A stretch of DNA of 64,000 bases from Fervidifonticultor_A sp037443565. Lineage in GTDB: Bacteria > Sysuimicrobiota > Sysuimicrobiia > Sysuimicrobiales > Humicultoraceae. Under the pieces are notes generated by a model, which did no database searches, was not told the DNA's origin, and saw nothing but the letters and a program-made list of their open reading frames with translations. This document shows, piece after piece, positions 1-8,907 of this stretch; the stretch's first letter is position 1, and the number at the start of each line of letters is the position of its first letter. The position numbers and the translations under genes are program-made. Location of the stretch: the NCBI GenBank assembly GCA_037443565.1, contig JBBIOB010000009.1:1-64000 (forward strand). The letters are read 5' to 3'.

Positions 1-125
1 GTTTGGGGCTGTAGCAGGCTGGTGGACACGGACCTGGGGTCGCGATTGGAGCGGTCTTTCGGGGCGTATAGACGGTCCCACGCTGGGATCGCCACCGATC
101 CCCACGGCCGGGAGGGTCCTCCCGA

Positions 126-840
126 TCAGCTGGAGTCGTGCATCGCGACCGCGTAGTGCAGGGCCAGGCAACGGGCGAAATGCCGATAGCTCGGCCGATG
201 GCGGCGGGCGTGACTGAGCACCTGCCGGTGGAAGAAGACGAGCGTGAGCAAATGGGCCAGCACCCGGATCATGGTCAGCCCCACCAGGGCCTGGTCGTGA
301 TGTGCATGCACGGACGGGCGCTTGAGGTGACAGGTCGTGGTCAGCGTCTGGAAGACTTCCGTGTCGATGCGCCACCGGCTCTTCCCCAGGTGCTCGATAA
401 ACGCCGGCGGGATGTTCAGGAGCGCCAGATTGGTCGCGTAGATGTTGGTGCTGTGCTCCCAGTGCGACGCGTTCACAGTGCGCCGCTCGCCGTCGGCCCG
501 GACCACGGTGCGGCGGGAGATCCGCGTCTTGCACTCCGTCCGGACGATCTGCACGGTGCGGTCGGCCCGGGCCCAGTACACCTCCGGCAGATACCACAGG
601 TGCCACTGCCGGTCAGCGGTCAGGTCCTGCGCGGTCGGCCGGCCGCGTGTCAGCGCCTCGATGTCTTCCAACAGTTCCCGCTGGTTGTCTTTCACGGTGA
701 ACACCCACTGGAGCCCCAGCGCGTCGATCGCGGCCACACACGGCGCGGTGCAGTAGAGGGCATCCCCGACCACCACGTCCAGGAACCGCTGGCCGAGGCG
801 ACGCGTCAGCTCAGCGGCAGCGCCCTGTACGGCCGCATCC
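126..840 (-). pseudogene. Transposase remnant (DDE type), C-terminal part only
   Basis: The reverse-strand reading frame carries the C-terminal half of a DDE transposase of the IS4-like kind. A second catalytic Asp lies in VVVGDALYC and a late Glu in SRWRIDTEVFQTL, and the basic, His-rich tail is typical of these enzymes. The N-terminal half with the first catalytic Asp is missing: upstream of about position 840 the frame runs antisense into a molybdopterin enzyme. The fragment cannot be active. No terminal inverted repeat or target duplication could be recognised in bases 1-125, which hold nothing else I can support. The family assignment comes from motif layout only. Confidence 0.7.
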
Positions 841-869
841 AGGACACCCTTGCCCTGGGGCCGTCCACG

Positions 870-3800
870 GTGGAAGCCGCGGACGGAGTCGGGGCGTACA
901 CAATCAGCCGGCCCGAATCCACGCTGTACTCGGTCTGCCTGCAGTGCAACCTCGGATGCGGCATCAAGGTGCGCATGATCCGGGATGTGGCCGTCAAGAT
1001 CGACGGAAACCCGCTCAGCCCCTGGACGATGAACCCGCACCTGCCGTATTCGACGCCGATCGCCGAGGTTGCCGCAATTGATGGCGCCGTCTGCCCCAAG
1101 GGACAGGCTGGCATTCAGACGGCGTACGATCCCTACCGCCTGAGGACCGTGCTCAAGCGCGCAGGACCGCGCGGCTCGGGCCGGTGGCGGACGATTCCGT
1201 TCGAGCAGGCCATCGCCGAGATCACCAACGGCGGCCGGCTCTTCGCCGACGTCCCCGGCGAGGAGAACCGGCACGTCGAGGGGTTCAAGGACGTCTGGGC
1301 GCTGCGTGACCCGGCCCTCGCGCGGACCATGGCGGCCGACGTCGCGGCGATCCGCGCGAAGCGCATGACGGTCGCGGAGTTCAAGCGCAAGCACGCCGCC
1401 AACCTGCACGTGCTGATCAACCCCGACCATCCGGACCTCGGACCCAAGAACAACCAGTTCGTCTACGTCCGCGGCCGCGAGAAGGGCGGCCGGGGCGATC
1501 TGGTCGGCCGCTTCGTCCGGGGGGCGCTGGGGTCGATCAACCAGCACGGCCACACCACCGTCTGCCAGGGCTCGCTCTACTTCGCCGGCATGGCGATGAG
1601 CGATCAGTATCGGGACGGGCGCTGGACCGGCGGCCGCAAGTTCTACTGGCAGGCCGATCTGGAGAGCGCCGAGGTCGTCATCTTCGTGGGGTCCAACGTG
1701 CTCGAAGGGGGATACGGACCGCCGCTGCGCGCCGGAAAGCTCACCGGCGGCATCGCCTCAGGCCGGATGAAGATCGCGGTGCTCGACCCTCGGTTCTCAC
1801 CGCTGGCCGCCAAGGCCTGGAAGTGGCTGCCGACCATCCCGGGGACCGACACGGCCGTGGCCATGGCCATGATGCGCTGGATCATCGAGCAGCGCCGGTT
1901 CGACGCGCAGTACCTGGCCAACGCCAACCGGGCCGCGGCGACAGCCGACGGCGAGCCCACATGGAGCAATGCGCCATGGCTGGTCAAGATCGAAGGCGGC
2001 CGGCCCACGCGGTTCCTGCGGGCGGTCGAAGTGGGGCTGTCGGACCGCGACCTGTTCGTGGTGCTCAAGGACGGTCGGCCGGTCGCGGTGGACCCCTACG
2101 ACACCCGCACCCCGGTGGAAGGCGACCTGCTCGCCGACACCACCGTAGGCCAGTTCCACGTGAAGACCGCGCTCCAGGTGCTCTACGACGAGACCCGGAA
2201 ACGGACGATCCCGGCATGGGCGGCTCTTGCGGGGGTTCGGGCCGACGATGTGACGGCGCTGGCGCAGGAGTTTGCGAGCCACGGTAAGCGCGCGGTGGTG
2301 GACGTGCACCGTGGGGTGAGCCAGCACACCAACGGCTTCCACAACAGCCTGGCCTGGTTCAGCTTGAATCTTCTCGTTGGGAACTACGACTGGCGGGGCG
2401 GCTCGGCATGGGGGCAAGCCTACAGCCAGACCGGGGCCAGCGGAGCGCCGTTCGCCCTTGGGACACTCTCCCCAGGCCTGACGGCGACGTTCGGCACCAG
2501 CATCATCCGGCACGAGGTTCAATACGAGCAGTCGACCCTCTTCGCGGGCTATCCCGCGAAGCGCCCGTGGTTCCCGCTGGCCAGTGACATCTACCAGGAG
2601 GTCATCCCGTCGGCCGGCGATGCCTATCCATACCCGGTCAAGATCCTCTACCTGCACATGGGCTCACCAGGCTACGCCCTGCCGGCTGGCCACACCAACA
2701 TCGAGATCCTGGCCGACGTCAGCAAGATCCCCCTGTTCGTTGCCACCGACATCGTCGTGGGCACGACCACGATGTACGCCGACCACATCTTTCCGGACCT
2801 GACCTACCTGGAGCGGTGGGAGTTCCAGGGCACACATCCGAACGTCGTGCCGCGCTCGCAGCCGATCTTCAGCCCGGTGATCCCGCCGATGACCCGCCTC
2901 TGCCGGGTCTTTGGAGAAGAGATCCCGATCTCGCACGAGGCGCTGATGTTGGGGATTGCCGAACAGCTGGGCCTGCCCGGTTTCGGCAAGGACGGGTTCG
3001 GCCCGGGGCGGGACTTCCTGCGGCCGGACGACCTCTACATCCGGATGGTGGCCAACGTCGCCTTCGGGACGCGGGCCGGCGACGAGGTTCCCGATGCCTC
3101 GGATGAGGAGGTGCGTCTCTTCCTGGCCAGCCGGGCGCACCTGCCGAAGTCGGTCTTCGATCCGGACCGGTGGAAGGCGATCCTGGGCGAGCGGTGGTGG
3201 CGCAAGGTCGTCTTCGTGCTCAACCGCGGCGGCCGGTGGGACGACTACGAGCGGGCCTTCGACGGCCAGAAGCTGCGCGGCCACTACGGCACGATGATCA
3301 ACCTGTACATGGAGAAGGTGGCCACGACTATCAACTCCATGACCGGCAAGCCGTTCGTCGGGGTGGCGACCTACCTGCCGATCGCCGACAGCCTGGGCCG
3401 GCCGATCCGCGATGAGCCCGGCGGCTATGACCTGCACCTGATCACGAGCTGCACGATGCGGCAGACCAAGAGCCGGACCATCACCAACTACTGGTTGACG
3501 GCGATCGAACCCGAGAACTTCGTCGAGATGCATCCCAGGGACGCGGCGGGGCGCGGCCTGCGGGACGGCCAGCGGGTGAGGATCGCGTCCGCGACCAACC
3601 CCGACGGGGTCTGGGATCTCAAGAACGGCACCCGCAAGGCGATGGTCGGCAAGCTCAAGCTGAGGGAGGGCATGCGGCCCGGTGTGGTCACCTTCTCGCT
3701 CGGCTACGGCCACTGGGCGACCGGGGCGTCGGACGTGGTGATCGACGGCCGCCGCGTCAGGGGCGATCCGCGGCGGGCTGGGGGGATCAACGCCAACGCC

Positions 3801-3902
3801 GCTCTCCGCACCGACCCGCAGATGCCCAACACCTGCCTGTCGGACATCGCCGGCGCGAGCGCGGTGTTCTACGACACAAAGGTGAAGGTGGTTCCGGCCT
3901 GA
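870..3902 (+). CDS. Molybdopterin oxidoreductase, TtrA-like, N-terminally truncated
   Basis: About 1010 residues of a large catalytic subunit of the DMSO-reductase superfamily, closest in layout to tetrathionate reductase TtrA and related arsenate or selenate-type reductases. Counting from the GTG at 870, the [4Fe-4S] site is C23-x2-C26-x3-C30 plus C75 (AVCPKG). A Cys near residue 232 (HTTVCQGS) is the likely molybdenum ligand. The C-terminal molydopterin-dinucleotide-binding domain is complete, with LITSCTMRQTKSRT near its start. The Tat signal that should precede the cluster is absent because the gene joins a transposase remnant around 840-870. The true start is unknown and 870 is only the first plausible codon. 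No TtrB or TtrC partner is present. Export and function are doubtful. Substrate is inferred. Confidence 0.75.
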   Translation: MEAADGVGAYTISRPESTLYSVCLQCNLGCGIKVRMIRDVAVKIDGNPLSPWTMNPHLPYSTPIAEVAAIDGAVCPKGQAGIQTAYDPYRLRTVLKRAGPRGSGRWRTIPFEQAIAEITNGGRLFADVPGEENRHVEGFKDVWALRDPALARTMAADVAAIRAKRMTVAEFKRKHAANLHVLINPDHPDLGPKNNQFVYVRGREKGGRGDLVGRFVRGALGSINQHGHTTVCQGSLYFAGMAMSDQYRDGRWTGGRKFYWQADLESAEVVIFVGSNVLEGGYGPPLRAGKLTGGIASGRMKIAVLDPRFSPLAAKAWKWLPTIPGTDTAVAMAMMRWIIEQRRFDAQYLANANRAAATADGEPTWSNAPWLVKIEGGRPTRFLRAVEVGLSDRDLFVVLKDGRPVAVDPYDTRTPVEGDLLADTTVGQFHVKTALQVLYDETRKRTIPAWAALAGVRADDVTALAQEFASHGKRAVVDVHRGVSQHTNGFHNSLAWFSLNLLVGNYDWRGGSAWGQAYSQTGASGAPFALGTLSPGLTATFGTSIIRHEVQYEQSTLFAGYPAKRPWFPLASDIYQEVIPSAGDAYPYPVKILYLHMGSPGYALPAGHTNIEILADVSKIPLFVATDIVVGTTTMYADHIFPDLTYLERWEFQGTHPNVVPRSQPIFSPVIPPMTRLCRVFGEEIPISHEALMLGIAEQLGLPGFGKDGFGPGRDFLRPDDLYIRMVANVAFGTRAGDEVPDASDEEVRLFLASRAHLPKSVFDPDRWKAILGERWWRKVVFVLNRGGRWDDYERAFDGQKLRGHYGTMINLYMEKVATTINSMTGKPFVGVATYLPIADSLGRPIRDEPGGYDLHLITSCTMRQTKSRTITNYWLTAIEPENFVEMHPRDAAGRGLRDGQRVRIASATNPDGVWDLKNGTRKAMVGKLKLREGMRPGVVTFSLGYGHWATGASDVVIDGRRVRGDPRRAGGINANAALRTDPQMPNTCLSDIAGASAVFYDTKVKVVPA

Positions 3903-3925
3903 GGGGGGCGCGGTGACTGGCAATA

Positions 3926-3955
3926 CGCGGGCCGGGGCATCCGCCCCGGCCCGCG
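3926..3955. terminator. Perfect GC hairpin between convergent genes
   Basis: Thirteen perfect base pairs close a 4-nt loop (ATCC at 3939-3942). The hairpin lies between the end of the molybdopterin enzyme and the end of the nitroreductase, which converge. There is no T-tract on either side, so it would work as a structure-only, bidirectional terminator. Confidence 0.55.
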
Positions 3956-3986
3956 GCACATCTGGCGGGCGATCCACCCGCGCCGA

Positions 3987-4532
3987 TCAGATCGTCCGCC
4001 CGCCGTCGGAGTTCCACACCTCCCGGTGGACAAGATCCGCCAGCGGGAACCGGTTGATCCGCGCGAGCACGCCCGCGGGATCGGCGTTCGGCCGCGGCCG
4101 CCGCTCGCCCGGCGCCGGATGGCCCAGCGACAGGATCGTCGGCAGCAGCGCGTCCTCGGGGATGCCCAGGATCCGCTTCACGGCCCCCTCATCCCTTGGG
4201 GTGTTGGGGCAGGAGCCGATCCCCAGCGTCCACGCGGCCAGCATCATGTTCTGCGCCGTCCGGCCGCCGTCGAACGCGCTGCGTGGGTCGAGCAATACCA
4301 CGGCGATTGCGGCCGCGCATCCCGTCAGGTTGCCGGGCCGCGAGACGAGCGCGCTGAGCTGGCGCAGCCGTCCCCGGTCGGTGACCACGACGAAGCGCCA
4401 CGGCTGGCGATTGCGACTGCTGCCGCTCGCCCGACCGGCCCCGAGGATCCGGGCCATCGCCGCATCTGGGATCGGCCGGTCGAGATAGACACGGACCTCA
4501 CGCTTGCTTACGATGGCCAGGTAGGCGTCCAT
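3987..4532 (-). CDS. Nitroreductase-family flavoprotein
   Basis: 181 residues, normal for a short nitroreductase-fold enzyme that binds FMN and reduces substrates with NAD(P)H. The N-terminal REVRVYLDRPIPD and SGSSRNRQPWRFVVV motifs are the family FMN-phosphate and Asn-Gln-Pro-Trp signature. The middle helix GGRTAQNMMLAAWTLGIGS is the dimer and flavin contact, and LSLGHPAPGERRP lies near the end. The start at 4532 has an AAGGAGG ribosome site just upstream. It converges with the molybdopterin enzyme across a GC hairpin. The exact substrate cannot be told; members range from nitroaromatic reductases to dehydrogenases in cofactor biosynthesis. Confidence 0.85.
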   Translation of the reverse strand: MDAYLAIVSKREVRVYLDRPIPDAAMARILGAGRASGSSRNRQPWRFVVVTDRGRLRQLSALVSRPGNLTGCAAAIAVVLLDPRSAFDGGRTAQNMMLAAWTLGIGSCPNTPRDEGAVKRILGIPEDALLPTILSLGHPAPGERRPRPNADPAGVLARINRFPLADLVHREVWNSDGGRTI

Positions 4533-4652
4533 CCATCAGCCTCCTTCACGCCTGATGGTCGCGTGTGCCGGACCCGGCACACGCGGGCCTGTGACCCTTT
4601 CCGCAGGCGGCCGTCCGGGTCCTGGCGGGAGTCCCACCAATCGCAGGAGAAG

Positions 4653-4661
4653 TGATACGAT
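4653..4661 (+). promoter_or_regulatory. Extended -10 promoter upstream of panB
   Basis: TGATACGAT matches an extended -10 (TGn then TACGAT) in an unusually AT-rich patch of the 264-bp gap before panB. No convincing -35 is seen. Transcription would start near 4668 and give a leader of about 130 nt. A compact GC hairpin (arms 4765-4772 and 4775-4782) lies just before the panB ribosome site at 4785-4790 and could affect initiation. Confidence 0.4.
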
Positions 4662-4796
4662 AATAAATGATAGTCCTTTCCGGCACGTCGCACGACCCTC
4701 GTCAGCGCCGGCCTCGAACCCGGCGCAGTCAGCTCGCCTACCACATCACCACCTGCATGACGCCGCGCGCCGCTCGGCGCGCATGGAGGTCCTGCC

Positions 4797-5651
4797 ATGT
4801 CTGATCGCCAGAGAGTCACCCTGCCGGCGCTCTTCAAGAAGGTCGCCGCGGGCGAGCCCATCACCTGGCTGACGTGCTACGACTACCCGACCGCGTACTT
4901 CCAGGAGCAGGCCGGCGTGGACATGATCCTCGTCGGCGACAGCCTGGGCATGACCATGCTCGGCTACGACAGCACGCTGCCGGTGACCATGGACGACATG
5001 GTCCGGCACACGCAGGCCGTGCGCCGCGGGGCGCCCACCGCCTGGCTGGTGGGCGACATGCCCTACATGAGCTATCAGCCCAGCGCAGAGACCGCGGTGC
5101 GCAACGCCGGGCGCCTGATGGCGGAGACCGGATGTGACTCGGTGAAGCTCGAAGGCGGCGCCGAGATGGCCGACCGGGTGCACGCCATCGCCGCCGCGGG
5201 CATCCCAGTCATCGGGCACCTGGGGTTGACCCCGCAGAGCGCCAGCGCGCTCGGGGGCTTCCGGCTGCAGGGCAGGGGCGCGGAACAGGCCAGGAAGATC
5301 GTCGACGACGCCAGGGCGCTCGAGGAGGCCGGGGCGTTCTGCATCCTGCTGGAGCTGGTGCCTGACCGCGTCTGCCGTCTCATCACCGAGCGCGCCGGGC
5401 ACTGCATCATCATGAGCCTCGGGTCCGGGCCCCACGCCCACGGCCAGCTCCTCATCTACCACGATGCCTTCGCGCTGTATCCCAAGTTCAAGCCCAAGAT
5501 GGCGAAGGTGTTTGCCAATGCCGGCAGCCTGATCCTAGACGGGCTCAGGCAGTACGTGAAGGAGGTCGGTGAGCGCGCGTTCCCGCAGCCGGAGAACTGG
5601 TTCGGGATGCCCGACGAGGAGTACGACAAGCTGCTCAAGATGCTGGGGTGA
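4797..5651 (+). CDS. panB: 3-methyl-2-oxobutanoate hydroxymethyltransferase (ketopantoate synthase)
   Basis: PanB transfers a hydroxymethyl group from methylene-tetrahydrofolate to 2-oxoisovalerate, giving ketopantoate, the first committed step of pantothenate and CoA synthesis in the cytoplasm. At 284 residues it has family length. The Mg-binding VGDSLGM motif is at about 42-48, with LPVTMDDM, DSVKLEGG (the conserved Lys) and LLELVPDRV (the catalytic Glu) following in the expected order. The ATG at 4797 has a GGAGGT ribosome site 6 nt upstream. Its stop overlaps the start of the next gene, so the two are translationally coupled. panC and panD are not in the window. Confidence 0.95.
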   Translation: MSDRQRVTLPALFKKVAAGEPITWLTCYDYPTAYFQEQAGVDMILVGDSLGMTMLGYDSTLPVTMDDMVRHTQAVRRGAPTAWLVGDMPYMSYQPSAETAVRNAGRLMAETGCDSVKLEGGAEMADRVHAIAAAGIPVIGHLGLTPQSASALGGFRLQGRGAEQARKIVDDARALEEAGAFCILLELVPDRVCRLITERAGHCIIMSLGSGPHAHGQLLIYHDAFALYPKFKPKMAKVFANAGSLILDGLRQYVKEVGERAFPQPENWFGMPDEEYDKLLKMLG

Positions 5652-6961
5652 TGGCGATGATGGACAGTCTCCGCGAGCTGCTGCGCATCCCCACGGCGCG
5701 TCTGGACGACGTCAACGCGGTGCTGCTCGATCCGAACACCCGTGCGGTCAACGATCTCCTGGAGGTCGTGGCGAAGTACGGCACGCCCGTCGAGATCAAC
5801 CACAGGGCGGCCCAGGCCCGCCGGCTGCCCGAGCTTCTCCGGCGCGTGGAGGGCACAAGCCCCGAGTACGTGCGGGACCTCCGATGGCTACAGGAGGCGC
5901 GCGACCGCGGGGCCTTCGTCAGCGTGGCCGACTATCGCCGCGATGTGCTCGGCCCCCGGGCCGACACCGTGGCGTTCAAGGAAGACTGCCCGGTGACGCT
6001 GGAGATCAGCTCGCTGCACTACTTCCCGTGGCTCGTCGCCGCCGCGCGGCGCGCAATCGACGGGCGCCTGCTGGTGCCCGGGCGGTTCATCAAGGTGCGA
6101 AAGATGAAGGAGCAGGAGACCGACGGCGACCTGCCGGCCATCGCCGCCGCGATGCAGATCATCGGCGCGAGCTACGTCGAGACCCTGGACACCAAGGGCA
6201 CCGACGGGTCCAACGTCCACCTGGGCGGTCCGGAGACGATCACCGGCTACTTCGGCGGCATCGGGCAGCCAAACGACTACGCCTTGAAGTGGCTCGATGA
6301 GTTCCTCTACTACTACACCACGTACGGGGTCCGGCAGGTGCTCAACATCAACCCGGGCACCGTGCTGCTGGGCTACCTACTCTACCGCCTCGGCGTGGAC
6401 ATCGAGTTCAAGATCTCGGTGTTCATGGGCAACGACAATCCTTATGCCGCGCTCTGGACGCTGCTGGCAGCGCGGCTGTTCGCCCGCGAGGACGGCACCT
6501 CGCCGCTCGTCGGATTCAACTGGAGCAACTCGGTGAACAACGAGACGATCGAGATCACCGCCCAGGTCCGCCGTGCGCTCGGCCTGGAGGACAACGTCCG
6601 GTTCGAGCACCACATCACCGAGACGTGGAAGAGCATCGTGCGGCAGCCCTACAACCGCCGCGATGAGCTGTGCGAGCTGGCGACGCATGTGCCCAACATC
6701 TCGGCCAAGCACGAGGGCGGCGATCCCGAGATCGACAGCGCCCGGCCGCACCCCTCGGACGTGCTCGACTACTTCCGCGAGAAGGCCGAGGTCGTGGCCA
6801 GCGGGGACTGGGACGCGCTCCAGGTGAACTTCACGGACAAGTTCGATGCGACCAACCGGACCGCCCGAGCCCTGACGGAGCACGGGCTCGCGTTCATCGC
6901 GGCGCGCTACCTGCACCACGACGCCGCGCAGGTGGGGGAGGTGCTCCCGGCTGCCTCTTGA
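5651..6961 (+). CDS. Conserved protein of unknown function coupled to panB
   Basis: A 436-residue soluble protein that I do not recognise. The ATG at 5651 shares bases with the panB stop (TGATG); a GTG at 5648 is also in frame. No signal peptide or membrane segment is evident. Stretches that look like active-site loops are EINHRAAQARRLPE near the start, VRKMKEQETDGDLPA, TLDTKGTDGSNVHLGGPET, VFMGNDNPYAALW, VGFNWSNSVNNETIEI and HHITETWKS. The pattern of strands followed by Asp/Asn/His-rich loops would suit a TIM-barrel enzyme, but that is inference. Coupling to panB suggests a role near 2-oxoisovalerate, folate one-carbon or pantothenate metabolism. Confidence 0.8.
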   Translation: MAMMDSLRELLRIPTARLDDVNAVLLDPNTRAVNDLLEVVAKYGTPVEINHRAAQARRLPELLRRVEGTSPEYVRDLRWLQEARDRGAFVSVADYRRDVLGPRADTVAFKEDCPVTLEISSLHYFPWLVAAARRAIDGRLLVPGRFIKVRKMKEQETDGDLPAIAAAMQIIGASYVETLDTKGTDGSNVHLGGPETITGYFGGIGQPNDYALKWLDEFLYYYTTYGVRQVLNINPGTVLLGYLLYRLGVDIEFKISVFMGNDNPYAALWTLLAARLFAREDGTSPLVGFNWSNSVNNETIEITAQVRRALGLEDNVRFEHHITETWKSIVRQPYNRRDELCELATHVPNISAKHEGGDPEIDSARPHPSDVLDYFREKAEVVASGDWDALQVNFTDKFDATNRTARALTEHGLAFIAARYLHHDAAQVGEVLPAAS

Positions 6962-7020
6962 GGCGGTCTGGCCCCGGTCAGAGGCAGTAGCTACGGTACC
7001 GCGTGAGGAGGGCCCCTATC

Positions 7021-7853
7021 ATGACCACCCCGTCGTTTTCCCGCGCGCTCGTCCCGCTCGACGGCTCGGCGCTTGCTGAGCGGGGGCTCGAGTACGCGCT
7101 GCTCCTGGCCCGGCCGCTCGGCCTTCCGCTGACGCTGCTGCGCGTCGTCGCGGGGGCGGAACAGCACGCCGAAGCCACCCGGTATCTGGAGGCGACGGCT
7201 GTCCGCGTCCGGACCGCCGGTCTGACGGTCTCCCCGAGATCCGGGAGGGCGATCCCGCGCAGGAGATCCTGGCGGCCCAGCGTGACGATGACCTGCTCGC
7301 GATGGCATCGCACGGCGCGAGTGGGCTCGAGCGCTTCCTGCGGGGCGGCGTCGCCGACCGGATTCTGCGGTACGGCCGGTCGCCGGTGTTCCTGGCGCGG
7401 GCCTTCAGGCCGGTCGTCGGCGAGCTTTCGCCGGTGACCGTGGCGCTGGACGGGTCCGAACGCGCTGAGTCCATCCTGCCCTACGTCCGATCGCTGGCCC
7501 GCGCCCTAGACGCCGAGATCAAGATCGTCAGGGCCGTGCACGCCCGCGCGTTCGATGCGGTAGCCTATCCGTCACAGATCGTCCGGATGACCCTTGAGTG
7601 GGAGCGCGGCGAAGGGGCACGGTACGTCGAGACGCTGGTGGGAGCCCTGACGCGCGAGGGTTTCCGGGCCCGGGGTGCGGTCGTCGAGAAGGAGCCGGCG
7701 CAGGCCATCATCGAGGCCGCGGCCGAGGAGCGCGGCGGGTTCATTGCGATGACGACGCGCGGGCGCAGCGGTCTCGCCCGCACCATGCTGGGGAGCGTCG
7801 CCTCCAGGGTCAGCGAGAGGGCCGAGGACCCGGTGCTGCTCGTGAGAGCCTGA
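7021..7853 (+). pseudogene. Tandem universal stress protein, frameshifted
   Basis: Two UspA domains in one protein of about 277 residues. The first opens with SRALVPLDGSALAERGLEYA and continues after a frameshift as DLLAMASHGASGLERFLRGG, the nucleotide-binding G2xG9 region. The second opens with VTVALDGSERAESIL and ends with MTTRGRSGLARTMLGSVASR. The reading frame breaks at 7231-7236, where a run of four C needs one more base to join the halves. UspA domains bind ATP and support survival under stress. The break may be a sequencing error in a homopolymer or a real null mutation; the rest of the gene looks undamaged. The ATG at 7021 follows a GAGGAGGG-like ribosome site. Confidence 0.8.
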
Positions 7854-7861
7854 CGCGGCGC

Positions 7862-8762
7862 ATGACCGCCTGGGCACTCCTGCCCGCTCTCTCGGCACTC
7901 GGGCTCGCGGCCGTCGAAGCCCGCGTGCACCGGGACCGGCTTCACCGCATCCCGCACCGCATCCATGTCAACGGGACCAGGGGGAAGTCCAGCGTCGTCC
8001 GCCTGATCGCCGCCGGGCTGCTCGTGGAGCGGGCCAGGGTCGGGGCCGGTCGGCTGATCGTCGTCCCGCGTGCCAACGGCAGCGGGTTTACCCACAACGA
8101 CCCACAGGAGGCCTCCCCGCAGCGGCTTGTCATTGAAACACCTGGCGGGCCGCGCTGGTTTCGCTTCGGCTCGCGCGCCACGAACCCGGTCGATCAGTGG
8201 CCGGACCCCGACGTCTACGTGCACGCGGCCACCGGACAGCGGCTGTCGGGCAGCGAGGTGCGCAATCTGAAGCGGGCCTTCCCTGGCCGGGCCGACGGCA
8301 CGTTCACCGAGCAGATCGCCCTGGCCATCACGACCCTGATCAGGAGCGAGGGCGTCGACCTCGTGATTGACCTGCACGAGGCCTCGCCCGAGTACCCCGT
8401 GATCGCCGGCCAGGTTGCGCGGGTTGACCCACCGCGAGCTGGGCGACCACACGGATGCGCTCGCGGTCCTGATGGAGACACCCAATCCCGCACAGGGCCG
8501 CATCTGCGGGCGGACCATGGCCGACCTGGCGCTGACCGGGCGCGACGAGATCTACGAGCGGGCGGCCCGGGCAGGCCGCCTGTTCGTGCCGTTCGATGCC
8601 GGCGGGTGGCCGCTCGACGTCCGCGTCGGCCGGCACGCCACCGGCGTGGGGCTGAACTCGCCGGGCTGCAGGCCGGGACGTGGCGTGACCATTCAAAGCC
8701 TGCCCTCCCTCGAGGACCTGCGCAGGGACGGTCTCGGCCGGTACCTCCAACCGCCCCGCTAA
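7862..8762 (+). pseudogene. Chimeric relic: pgsB/capB N-terminus joined to an M14-like deacylase
   Basis: The first 55 or so residues match the start of PgsB/CapB, the poly-gamma-glutamate ligase: an N-terminal membrane helix, RIPHRIHVNGTRGKSSV with the P-loop, then RLIAAGL. From about 8020-8040 the sequence turns into the middle of a succinylglutamate desuccinylase/aspartoacylase-like zinc deacylase (VVPRANGSGFTHNDP, LVIDLHEASPEYPV) whose own N-terminal metal site is missing. A second break near 8410-8420 loses perhaps 50 residues and shifts frame before LTHRELGDHTDALAVLMETP. Both proteins are broken. The likely source is a capsule locus in which pgsB and a deacylase were neighbours. An assembly join is the alternative. 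Confidence 0.65.
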
Positions 8763-8907
8763 ACGCTGTTGGACTTCCCCGCCGCCCCTCGTCTGAAGTC
8801 CTGAGGGGTGTCAGTTCTCCGTCCGTCAGGCGGCGAACTGATATCCCCCCGGGGGGCCACTTGATACCTTGAAAGTGATGCCTTGACCAAAGAGGGGTGA
8901 TCACGCC

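Noticed and set aside
138..869. The front 244 codons of the long frame that ends as the molybdopterin enzyme
   Set aside because: This part is antisense to the transposase remnant and has no Tat signal, so it was excluded from the coding call.
8845..8856. C6G6 perfect palindrome before maeB
   Set aside because: It has no loop and no partner site; a chance run in GC-rich DNA is sufficient.
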